A stretch of DNA of 31,074 nt from contig JADJRU010000031.1 in the NCBI GenBank assembly GCA_016712105.1, positions 1 to 31,074 on the forward strand. Direction: 5' to 3'. Positions 19,750 through 28,522 of this stretch are shown in pieces. Below the pieces are notes generated by a model that was given only the letters and a program-made list of their open reading frames with translations, was not told the DNA's origin and ran no database searches. The position numbers were made by a program, and so were the translations under genes. The first letter of the stretch is position 1; every line of letters starts with the position of its first letter. The stretch comes from Ahniella sp. Lineage in GTDB: Bacteria > Pseudomonadota > Gammaproteobacteria > Xanthomonadales > Ahniellaceae.

Positions 19750-22700
19750 GCCTCAACGAGTCCACTGTCGAAGATGCGGCCCTGGCATGGTTCCGGGAGT
19801 TGGGCTATGCGGTCGGGCATGGAACGCAGCTTGCGCTCGGTGAGCCGGCGGCGGAGCGGGATTCGTTTGGTGAGGTGGTGCTGGTGGGGCGCTTGCGCGA
19901 AGCCATCCGGCGCTTGAATCCGGCCATCCCCGACGAAGCGCGGGAGGATGCGTTGCGTAAGGTGCTGCGGGTCGCAAGCGGTTCGCTGGTGCAGACGAAC
20001 CGGGCCTTCCATCGCATGTTGCGCGACGGGGCCGATGTGGAATACGCGCGGCCCGACGGCTCGATCAAAGGCGACAAAGCGCGGCTGGTGGATTTCGCCG
20101 ACATGAGGGCAAACGATTGGTTTGCGGTGAACCAGTTCACGGTGATTGGAAGCGGGGGCATAAACCGTCGTCCCGATGTGATTGTCTTCGTCAACGGTCT
20201 GCCGCTGGCCCTGATCGAGCTGAAGAACGCCGCCGACGAGGAGGCGACGATCTGGAGTGCCTACGCGCAGCTTCAAACCTACAAGGCGGAGGTGCCGAGC
20301 CTGCTGCATTACAATGCGACGCTGGTGGTGAGCGACGCCCTGCAAGCGCGCATCGGTTCGCTCACGGCGAACCAGGAATGGTTCAAGGTCTGGCGCACGA
20401 TTGACGGCGCAGGCGAGGCGCCGAAGAGCGCGTTGGAGTTGGAGACGCTGATACGCGGGGTGTTCGACCGTCAGCGGTTCCTCGATCTGCTGCAGCATTT
20501 CATCGTCTTCGAGGAAGACGCGGAAACCGGCAAGCTGCACAAGATCATCTCGGGTTATCACCAATTCCATGCCGTGAATGCAGCCGTGGAAGAAACCGTG
20601 CGTGCCAGCGGCATGAACAACGCGGGTATGGTGCGCGAAAACTCCGGCCGCTATTGGGCGGGGCGGATGCACGGCGGCCAACCCGGCGACCGCCGCGCCG
20701 GCGTGGTCTGGCACACGCAGGGCAGTGGCAAGAGTTTCACCATGTTGTTCTTCGCCGCGCGCGTAATCCGCGAACGAGCGATGCAGAACCCGACGCTGGT
20801 GGTGCTGACCGACCGCAACGATCTCGACGACCAGCTCTTCGGTCAGTTCCAGCGCTGCCACGATATCCTCGGGCAGATTCCCGTGCAGGCAGACAGCCGC
20901 GAACATTTGGCGGAACTGCTCAAACGCGCGAGCGGTGGCGTGGTTTTCACCACCATCCACAAGTTCATGCCCGAAGGCGGCGGCCAGATGCCTGCACTGA
21001 GCGGGCGCCGGAACATCGTCGTCATCGCCGACGAAGCGCACCGCTCCCAATATGGATTCGGTGGGCGGGGTGAATGAGAAAGGCGAAATGTCCTACGGCT
21101 TCGCCAGCAACCTGCGCGATGCGTTGCCGAATGCGTCGTTTATCGGCTTCACCGGTACGCCTATCGAGAAGACCGACGCCAACACCCGCACGGTGTTTGG
21201 TGATTACATTTCCATCTACGACATCCAGCGCGCCGTGGCGGATGAGGCGACGAAGCCGATCTATTACGAGAGTCGCATAGCCAAGCTGGCGCTGAATGCC
21301 GTCGAGTTGCCGAAGCTGGACGCGGAGTTCGAGGAAATCACCGAAGGCGAGGAGCTGACCAGGAAGGAAAAGCTCAAGTCGAAGTGGGCAGCGCTGGAGG
21401 CGCTGGTGGGCGACCCGAAACGCATCGCGCTCATCGCTGCCGATCTGGTGACACATTTCGAGAAGCGCGTGGAGGCACTGGATGGCAAGGCGATGATCGT
21501 CTGCATGAGCCGCCGCATCTGCGTCGATCTCTTCAATGCGCTCATCAAGCTGCGGCCCGAATGGAACGCGGAGACCTTGAAGGTTGTGATGACCGGCAGC
21601 GCCGAAGACGGCCCCGACTGGCAGCGGCACATTGGCAACAAAGAGAAACGCCGCAAGCTGGCGAACCGGTTCAAAGATCCCAAGGACCCGTTCAAGATCG
21701 TGATCGTGCGCGACATGTGGCTGACCGGTTTCGATGCGCCCTGCCTGCACACCATGTATGCCGATAAGCCAATGCAAGGCCACGGTCTCATGCAGGCTAT
21801 CGCCCGTGTGAACCGAGTGTTCAAGGACAAGCCCGGCGGATTGATCGTGGATTACCTCGGTCTGGCCGATCAACTCAAGCGCGCGTTGGCCACCTACACA
21901 GAGAGCGGCGGCCAGGGCGCTCCAACCTTCGACACGAAACAAGCCATCGCGGTGATGTACGAGAAACACGGCGTCTGCTGCGACATGTTGCATGGTTTCA
22001 AGTGGAACAAGTGGACCACCGGCACACCGACTGAACGCCTGCAACTCATCCCCGCCGGGCAGGAACATATACTCGAACAGGAAGACGGCAAGAATCGTTG
22101 GGTGCAAGTGGTGATGGAGCTTTCGCAAGCCTTCGTGCTTTGCTCCGCCACGGATGAAGCGACCGCGCTCCGGGATGACGTCTCCTTCTTCCAAGTTCTG
22201 CAGGCCGCGCTCAACAAGAAGTCCGGCCAGAACAGGAAGAGTCCGGAACAGATCGACGCCGCGATCCGCCAGCTTGTTTCCAAAGCGATCACGACCGAAG
22301 GCGAGATCATCGATGTGTTCACCGCCGCCGGTTTGAAAAAGCCCGACATCGGCATTCTCAGTCCGCAGTTCCTCGCCGAAGTGCGCGGCCTCAAGCACAA
22401 GAACGTCGCCGCTGAACTGCTGGAGAAGCTACTCAAGGACGAACTCAAGCTACGCTCGAAGAAGAACCTCGTGCAGAGCCAGTCCTTCGCAGAGAAATTG
22501 AAGAAGACCCTCAACGGGTACCACAACCGTGCCATCTCGACGATGCAAGTCATCGAGGAACTCATCAAGCTGGCGAAAGAGATGGACGCCGCCACCAAAC
22601 GTGGTGAAGCGCTGGGCCTGACTGAGGACGAGATCGCTTTCTACGACGCCCTTGCCGCGAACGAGTCCGCCGTGCAGGCGATGGGCGACGACAAGCTCAA

Positions 22701-22899
22701 GTTGATCGCCGCTGAACTCATCACCCAGGTGCGCAAGAGCGTAACGATCGACTGGACTTTGCGCGAAGGTGCCCGCGCCAAGATTCGCGTGATGGTGAAG
22801 CGCATCCTCAATAAATTCGGTTATCCGCCGGACTTGCAGGATGACGCCGTGAAGACGGTGCTGATGCAGGCGGAATTGCTTTGCGCGGATTGGGTGTAG
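19746..22899 (+). CDS. hsdR: Type I restriction-modification system, endonuclease/translocase subunit, one frameshift
   Basis: HsdR cuts DNA at a distance after ATP-driven translocation. The N-terminal nuclease region includes RPDVIVFVNGLPLALIELKN (PD...E-x-K). The helicase core has Walker A HTQGSGKSFTMLFFAA (about 20712), VVLTDRNDLDDQLF, the DEAH box VIADEAHRSQYG (about 21025-21055), FTGTPIE (about 21150) and a later AIARVNRVFKDKPGGLIVDY (about 21798). One shift at about 21060 joins the two halves (QYGFGG to VNEKGEMSYGFA), giving about 1050 residues, the usual size. The start MSLNESTVEDAAL overlaps the rhuM stop. This is the last gene of the restriction operon. Confidence 0.95.
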
Positions 22900-22988
22900 G
22901 CGTTGCCCGAACTACAAGTAGACCTACCGACATCAGGCGGCGGAGTTCCCCCAGAGTTAATTGCTTGCCAAGCTCCGCCGGAGGAATT

Positions 22989-23477
22989 GTGAACAGCGAG
23001 ATTCGTACCATGCTACTTCGAGCACTGTGGATTCTATGCCTTGCAGTTGGAGAGGCAGTAGCTGGCGTGACGGATCCGTCGTTGACGATCAATCCTTCAT
23101 CGCCACTTGCGGGACAAGGGGTGGTGGCCCCTGTGGCAGTCACAGGGTGCACATTGCTGCCACCGGCGGCGACCGTCGTGAGAGATGGGGCCGGTGTCCG
23201 GATTGAACTCGAGATCCCGGATTTCTGCTCGCCGCCCAATGTTGTTCCCGAGCGGGCATACTCCATCGGATCGTTTGATCAAGGGCAGTATGTAGTTGAG
23301 TTGTATTACTGCGGAAATCCTCCGCCACCCCTGCCGCGTTGCAGCCTGGTGCGGTCTCAATCAATGGTTGTGCGCGGAACTCAATTCAGCGTGCCAGCAC
23401 TCGGTGGAATGAGTGCGCCGCTTTTGGTGTTCGCAACACTCTTGCTGGGCGTTGCGCATGTTTGGCGGCGGCATTGA
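22989..23477 (+). CDS. Exported protein with CTERM-like C-terminal anchor, function unknown
   Basis: The GTG at 22989 with GGAGGA 5 nt upstream is the best start, giving about 162 residues. The N-terminus (MLLRALWILCLAVGEAVAG at residues 8-26) is a signal peptide. The mature part begins VTDPSLTINPSSPLAGQGV and has four Cys (CTLLPP, DFCSPP, YYCGNP, RCSLV), suggesting a secreted beta-rich domain with disulfides. The C-terminus has the three-part layout of exosortase-type sorting signals: VPALGGMSAP, a hydrophobic helix (LLVFATLLLGVAHVW) and a basic RRH end. It resembles the IPTL/VPTL variants but is not identical. It follows hsdR by 89 bp, within the island and before the right-edge repeats. 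Confidence 0.7.
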   Translation: MNSEIRTMLLRALWILCLAVGEAVAGVTDPSLTINPSSPLAGQGVVAPVAVTGCTLLPPAATVVRDGAGVRIELEIPDFCSPPNVVPERAYSIGSFDQGQYVVELYYCGNPPPPLPRCSLVRSQSMVVRGTQFSVPALGGMSAPLLVFATLLLGVAHVWRRH

Positions 23478-23633
23478 ACGCCACATGTCTAATGCCCCGT
23501 TCTCCGATCCGGAAGTGTTCTTTGCGAAGGTCGGGAGCCCATCTGAATTGGGATGAAAGCGACTCTGATCGGTCGAATTGCCGATTGAAACAAGGGATGC
23601 CAACGCACTCGCGCAACCCGCACCAGAACTGGG

Positions 23634-23774
23634 CGCGACAGACTTTATTCTCAGAACGGTCACTTTTGGCCTTGTGCGGGTACTTCGCGACAGACTTTGG
23701 TCGTTTCATCAGAATTTGGAGGCGCTGATCTGGCGCGGTTTCCAGCCAGACCTCCGCGACAGACTTTATCATTC
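23634..23774 (+). repeat. Right-edge repeats of the island, three direct copies of CGCGACAGACTT
   Basis: Copies start at 23634, 23686 and 23755 (spacing 52 and 69 bp), in the contexts CGCGACAGACTTTATTC, CGCGACAGACTTTGGTC and CGCGACAGACTTTATCATTC. The two copies next to glmS are in the opposite orientation. The interval 23478-23782 has no gene that I can support; short frames through it show no conserved features. Confidence 0.75.
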
Positions 23775-23782
23775 ATTTCAAG

Positions 23783-23843
23783 AGCGGTTTTGAGCGCTTT
23801 AGCCGCGATGCCTCGACATCAACGCATCGCGGCTAAAACCGCT
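23783..23843. repeat. REP-type palindrome (GCGGTTTTAGCCGCGATGC family)
   Basis: Arms TTTAGCCGCGATGC (23798-23811) and GCATCGCGGCTAAA (23824-23837) match exactly around a 12-nt loop. An outer pair, AGCGGTTTT (23783-23791) and AAAACCGCT (23835-23843), extends the stem, with a 6-bp bulge on the left arm. The sequence, with CCCACAG after it, matches the dispersed REP elements common in Lysobacterales and Pseudomonas. It abuts the right edge of the island. Confidence 0.85.
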
Positions 23844-23866
23844 CCCACAGGTCAAACCCGTCCGGA

Positions 23867-24147
23867 TTACTCGGCTTCTTCAGCTTCCGCGGCGTCGAGC
23901 TCAGCCTGGCCTCGTCGAGTTCCGCTTCAGCCACATCCAGCTCGGCTTCAGCGAGATCCGCTTCCGCTTCGGCGAGCTCGGCTTCCGCCAGATCAGCTTC
24001 TGCTTCAGCCAGATCGGCTTCCGCCTCGGCGAGCTCAGCTTCGGCCTCGGCAGCCGCGACTTCGTCGTCCGCCCAGGCGGAGCCCATCGGCGCGATCAGC
24101 AGAGCGGCAGAGAATGCAACACCAACCAACAGGTTCTTCAATTGCAT
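23867..24147 (-). CDS. Small exported Ala/Glu-rich repeat protein
   Basis: The start is ATG at 24147 (MQLKNLLVGVAFSAALL) with AGGAG about 8 nt upstream, and a signal peptide ending near GSAWA. The mature chain is almost only a repeating AEADLAEAEL-like pattern with acidic and Leu positions in regular register, predicting a long amphipathic helix or coiled coil. The C-terminus is shifted: one missing base near 23908 would turn DEARLSSTPRKL into a continued EAELDAAEAEEAE ending at the TAA at 23867-23869, about 93 residues in all. Without the repair the frame runs to 23833. No enzymatic function is apparent; a periplasmic or surface helical protein is likely. Divergent from the SPFH gene. Confidence 0.7.
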
Positions 24148-24385
24148 GTTCGGCTCCTGGGCCGTGGAAGTTGTTTGGAGCCTACGAGTCGTTTTGATCG
24201 GTGTAAAGATATGGCCGCTGAAGCATGTGGCGATCTGTTCAGCAAGATCGTCGGTCCGTCGCGAACGCAAGACGGACGCTTCTGGTCGAATCAAGAAAGT
24301 CCGTTGTCCACCATTCAACCCGTGAATGTATAGTTTGCCGGTCAGGAAGGGCACGGTGCCCGGCCGCGATTCTCGGAGAGAAGTG

Positions 24386-25542
24386 ATGGGTCTTATTCAG
24401 GCGGTGGCAGGTTCGGTTGGTGGCATGCTCGCGGACCAGTGGAAGGACTTCTATACGGTTCCGGAAGGTTTGCCGGCGACGGCGGCGCTGTTCGCTGCGG
24501 TGCCGCGCGGCACGAATGCCGGGCGCGGTTCGAATACCAGGGTTCCTCGAACATCATCTCGAACGGTTCGAAGATCGTGGTGCCGGAAGGTTATGGTCTG
24601 CTGCTGTTCCAGGATGGCGCACTGACGGGTTTTGTGGCCGAGCCGGGTGGTTATGAGTGGCGGTCGGACGACCTGAATTCGAAGTCCATTTTGCCGGCGA
24701 CGGGCTGGTCGACACGCTGATCAAGCAGAGCTGGGAGCGCCTGTCCGGTGGTCAGCCGGGTTCGCAGCAGGCGGCGTTCTTCGTGTCGCTGAAGGAGCTG
24801 CCGGACAACCGCTTCGGCACACAATCCGAAATCTATTGGGACGACGGCTTCCTGCGTACGCAGGTCGGCGCGGTCACGCGCGGCTCGTACACGCTGAAGA
24901 TCGTCGATCCGATCCTGTTCGTGAAGAACTTCGTGCCGGCCTTGTACATGCAACCGGGCCAAGGTGTTCGATTTCACTGACATGGACAATGCCGCAGCCA
25001 GCCAACTCTTCAACGAAGTGGTGGGTTCGCTCGCGCCGGCGTTCAGCATGTACACGAACGACCCGACTAAGGGTAATCGCATCACCAAGATCCAGCAGGA
25101 TTCGGTCGGCTTCGCGAAGAGCCTGTCGGATGCGGTGGAGAGTGCGTATCAGTGGAAGTCGGATCGTGGTCTGGTCATCGCGAAAACGGCCATCGTCTCG
25201 ATCGAATACGATGCGACGACGAAGGAACTGCTGAAGACCGTGCAGCGCGCCGACGCCTTGGCTGGTGCACGCGGCAATTCCAATCTGCAGGCAAGTGTCG
25301 CGGCAGGTTTCCAGTCCGCCGGCGAGAACGGTGGTGCGGCGGGTCTCCGCGGGGATCGGCATGGCGACCGGCATGGTGGGTGGTATGGGTGGCCTGCAAC
25401 AGCCCGTGGCCCCGGCAGCACCGCCCGCCGACGACCCGATCGCCAAGCTGAAGAAGGCGAAAGAAATGCTCGATCTCGGCCTGATCTCGCAAGCCGATTA
25501 CGACGCGGCCAAAGCCAAAGCGCTCGGTCTTGCAGCGACTGA
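24386..25542 (+). CDS. SPFH-domain protein with C-terminal SHOCT-like segment, frameshifted
   Basis: SPFH (stomatin/prohibitin/flotillin) proteins form membrane-associated oligomers. The opening MGLIQAVAGSVGGMLADQWK, then IVVPEGYGLLLFQDG, FVAEPGGYEW, NRFGTQSEIYWDDGF, GSYTLKIVDPILFVKNFVP and KTAIVSIEYDA, is that of the bacterial SPFH type found next to zinc-ribbon proteins. The C-terminus has a Gly/Met-rich linker and KLKKAKEMLDLGLISQADYD followed by AAKAKAL, a SHOCT-like short helical segment. The start is ATG 24386 with GGAGAG upstream. Shifts occur near 24530, 24690, 24960 and 25345. The true stop is uncertain: TGA at 25540-25542 lies one frame off, 10 nt before the next start. It heads a plus-strand cluster. 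Confidence 0.85.
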
Positions 25543-25552
25543 ACCCACGACC

Positions 25553-26848
25553 ATGACGAACGCCAAGCCACCACCGTTGCCGCCCAGCATTGGTCCGGGT
25601 CGCCGCAGGATGTACCGCCGCCACCCGGCAGTTTTCCGATCGACCCGAACACGCTGCCGGAACCCATTCGCAAAGAAGTGATGGCGCCCGATCCAGTCGC
25701 GATCGACACCTCCGACGCTGCACTCAGGGACGGTCTGAACCACTGTCCGAAGTGCGGTGCGACCGAGATTCGGCACAAGACCAGCAGTGACATGCTGGGC
25801 CGCCATGTATTGCCGCAACGAGTGGCAGGGTAAACGGGTCGAGGAAGAACTCGGTCTGGGCACGGGCTCGACGATCTCAGTGGCACGATCATTGCCTCCG
25901 GAGCGGCCGACATCGCGGCCGATGCGCCGATCTGATGAGCTTCAAATGCAGCGGTTGCGGGGCCGAGGTCACGGTCAACACTCAAAGCCAGATGACGGCG
26001 CGGTGTCATTGGTGCCGGCACGTCTTCGGCGTCAACGAGCAGGTGGCCAACGGCGCGGTGCCCGACGCGGTGCTGCCGTTCCACATCAAGAAAGCCGATG
26101 CGGTGGCGCGGATTCGTCAGTTCGTGGACAAGCGACGCTTGTTTGCCTTGAAGGAATTCAGGAGCAGTTCACGCCCGAGAACGTGATCGCGGTCTATTTG
26201 CCGTACATGATCATCGACGGCAAGGCGAGCGTGGATGTCGCCGGATTCGGCGAAATCGAGACGCGTCGTTATACAACCGGCAGCGGCGACAAGAAGACGA
26301 CCTACTACGATGCCGATGTGTATCGGGTGGATCGGCACGTCGACTTCACGGTCGACGATCTGCCGCTGGAGTCCTCCGGCGAACGCGGCAACCTGGACGT
26401 CGGCAAGAACACCAACAACATCATCAACACGATCCTGCCGTTCGATACCAAGAACGCCGTGAAGTGGAACGCTTCATACCTGAACGGCGTGACGTCCGAG
26501 AAACGCGCGGGATGTCGCGCATCTCGCTCCCGCGTCTGGAAGACCAGTTGCTGTCGATCGCCCGAGCGAAGGTTGAGCCGTCGATGAGTCGTTATGGCCG
26601 CGGCGTGCGTTGGGGAGCAGGAACGTCTCGACGTCCATGGCACACGGTGGGTGTCGATGTACTTGCCGGTATGGCTCTATTCATTCCATCAGCCCGGCAG
26701 CAAAGGCGGCATGTTGCACTACATCGCCGTGAATGGCCGCACCGGCGAAACCATGGGGAGTGTGCCCGTGCAGCAGTGGAAGCTGCTGCTGAGTGCACTC
26801 ACCGTCGGCACCTTCGTTGAAGCCATCGCACTTTGGATCATCTTATGA
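25553..26848 (+). CDS. Double zinc-ribbon (TFIIB-type) protein with C-terminal membrane helix, frameshifted
   Basis: Start MTNAKPPPLPP at ATG 25553, then a Pro-rich stretch. Two zinc ribbons follow: CPKC (about 25746) with CLYC about 20 residues on after repair of a shift, and CSGC (about 25947) with CHWC (about 26002). The central region reads FTPENVIAVYLPYMIIDGKA, TYYDADVYRVDRHVDFTVDD and TILPFDTKNAVKWN, a beta-rich domain. The end is a membrane helix (LLLSALTVGTFVEAIALWII). I know this as a hypothetical often paired with the SPFH protein; the function is unknown. At least five shifts are needed (near 25600, 25800, 25890, 26155, 26510, 26615). The stop overlaps the next ATG as TTATGA. Confidence 0.75.
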
Positions 26849-27183
26849 GCGACGACAGCGGTCTATGGCTTCTCCTGGCGAGTCCGCCAGCGCCACTGGC
26901 GCTGTACTGGGCCTTGTACCGGTACTACCGCAACACCGACAAATCACACGCCTTCGAACACGAAACGGACGTTGCGGCCAAGCCGGTCACCGGCTCGGAC
27001 CAGAAGGTCGACGAGATCAAAGGTACACGCGAAACGCGCATCCGCGGCGACAACCTGCGTGCCTATCGCACCCGGGTGAAACGCACGCGGAGTGATCCTC
27101 CTTCAGGGGCTGTAGCCGCAGTTTTGGCGACTTCATGGATCAGGAAATGCGCTGGGCCGATTCGAACACCTGTCGCTTGCTGA
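26845..27183 (+). CDS. Small membrane protein, hypothetical
   Basis: Coupled by ATGA overlap to the zinc-ribbon gene. One N-terminal membrane helix (LWLLLASPPAPLALYWALYR) is followed by a charged cytoplasmic-type tail with YYRNTDKSHAFEHETDV, KVDEIKGTRETRIRGDNLRA and YRTRVKRTR. As read, the frame runs to 27183. The conserved-looking part ends at about residue 82, and a TGA one frame away at 27093-27095 is a more natural end, so a shift just before it is likely. No known domain; by position it belongs to the SPFH cluster. Confidence 0.6.
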   Translation: MSDDSGLWLLLASPPAPLALYWALYRYYRNTDKSHAFEHETDVAAKPVTGSDQKVDEIKGTRETRIRGDNLRAYRTRVKRTRSDPPSGAVAAVLATSWIRKCAGPIRTPVAC

Positions 27184-27296
27184 TGGGTCGCGAATCTTTG
27201 TTGATGAAGTCGTTCAGGATGTGTCTGCAAATTTGTGTCATGCCGCTCGGTTAGACTGACGCCGTCGATCCGGTTCCGCGCCGCGGGATGGTCGAC

Positions 27297-27787
27297 ATGA
27301 CACTTCATGAGCACTACAAGAGTTGGTTCAACAAGATTCTTTCCGCGGTCGGTCTGGGTTCCGCCGAAGCAGCACCTGCCCCGGCCCCTGTTTCCAAGCC
27401 AGCTCGGCTACCCCGGTTGCTGCACCGAAAACCGCACCTGCCGCTGCGCCCGCACCAGCGCCAGCAGCTGCATCGCAGCACCTGCACCTGCACCGGTCGT
27501 CTCGGCACCGAAGCCGGTTGCCTTGGTTGACGTCGCGGCGAAGATGGAAGCCTTGGCGAAAGCCAATCCGCAGAAGCTCAACTGGCGCACGCCGATCGTC
27601 GATCTCTTTGAAGTCGACCGATATCGACCAGGAGTCTCGGTGCACGCAAGTGAACTGGCTGCCGAAACTGAAATTGCGCCGGCCGAGTTGATGACGGATT
27701 CGGCAAAGTGAACCATGTGGCTGCACAAGACCGTGCTCGCGGATTGCCGCGAATGGCGGTGACGTGCCGAAAGAACTCCTGGATTGA
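27297..27787 (+). CDS. DUF3597 family protein, frameshifted
   Basis: Small protein of unknown function with the standard DUF3597 plan. An N-terminal helix (YKSWFNKILSAVGLGSAEAA) is followed by a long Ala/Pro linker, then the conserved C-terminal domain. That domain is recovered from three frames: VDVAAKMEALAKANPQKLNW, IVDL, DIDQES, PAELMTDSAK, MWLHKTVL and finally DVPKELLD with TGA at 27785-27787. The linker also contains shifts near 27410 and 27480. The start may be ATG 27297 or ATG 27288; neither has a strong ribosome site. It lies in the same direction as the SPFH cluster. Confidence 0.75.
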
Positions 27788-27876
27788 TTTCGCCGGAACC
27801 TCTGAATTCGTTCAGAGGTTCCCACTGGGCTGCACGGTTTTCCTGCCAAGCATTCCGAAACCGGATCAAGAACAGC

Positions 27877-28439
27877 ATGAAGACCATGATCTACTGGCCC
27901 AGACGGGCGGATTGGCGTCGATGGCGCGAACTCGGCATCACCAACAGCAGGGCGCGCAAGGTGCGCAGGCATTGCTTCCAGCCATCATGGGTGGTTTTCA
28001 AGAAACAAGCGCAGGCACAACCGGAAGGTTTTGGTGCGCTCGGTGGTTTGCTCGAAAGGTCAACCGGTAGCGGCGGCTTGCTTGATTTCGTGCTGTCGCC
28101 AGAGCCAACCGACGCTCGTCTGCGGGAACAATGTGTTGGGCCAATTTTGGTTCCAAGGACGTGAGTCGTACCGTGGCACAAAGTGCAGCCGCGAAGTCCG
28201 GTCTGGATCCGTCCCTGCTGCGGAAGATGTTGCCGATGCTGGCGATGATGGCTGCGGGATAAGGTGGCCGAAACAACAAGGTGGCGCCTGCGGTAACGCC
28301 GGCGGCGGGCTTGGTGGTCTGCTGGGTGGTTTGGCGGCGGTCAGCCGCAGCAATCCGGTGGTGGCCCGGGTGGTTTGGCGGCGCTACTGGATGCCGACGG
28401 TGATGGCAATCCGCCACCTACATTCTGGGAATGGCCTGA
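27877..28439 (+). CDS. YidB/DUF937 family protein, heavily frameshifted
   Basis: Family of small helical proteins with Gly-rich tails, function poorly known. Landmarks in order across frames are TGGLASMAR, GAQGAQALLPAIMGGF, QAQAQPEGFGALGGLL, GSGGLLDFVLSPEPTDA, NNVLGQ and SGLDPSLLRKMLPMLAMMAA (about 28198-28257). These are followed by a Gly-rich segment (GGLGGLLGGL), LLDADGDGNP and ILGMA at the stop (28437-28439). At least seven shifts are required. The start ATG 27877 (MKTM) is the best candidate; its ribosome site is weak. It is the last gene before a strong terminator. Confidence 0.72.
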
Positions 28440-28460
28440 AAACGATAAGTTGATATGCAC

Positions 28461-28502
28461 GTGCAGGCTGGGCTTCCGTCGCCCAGCCTGCACACGCTTT
28501 TT
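28461..28502 (+). terminator. Rho-independent terminator after the YidB/DUF937 gene
   Basis: A perfect 13-bp stem (GTGCAGGCTGGGC at 28461-28473 with GCCCAGCCTGCAC at 28481-28493), a 7-nt loop, then ACGC and five T (28498-28502). It starts 22 nt after the stop and closes the SPFH-to-YidB transcription cluster. It may also serve the convergent minus-strand gene. Confidence 0.85.
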
Positions 28503-28522
28503 AGCCCAGCGTAAGCATCAGA

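Noticed and set aside
19656..22398. Long minus-strand frames opposite hsdR
   Set aside because: Shadows of the highly conserved hsdR frame; composition is His/Gln/Arg-rich without motifs.
23824..23870. CCCACA after the REP palindrome as the right terminus of a Tn7 element with TGTGGG ends
   Set aside because: The hexamer belongs to the common REP family sequence, and no matching 5-bp target duplication is found at the glmS side.
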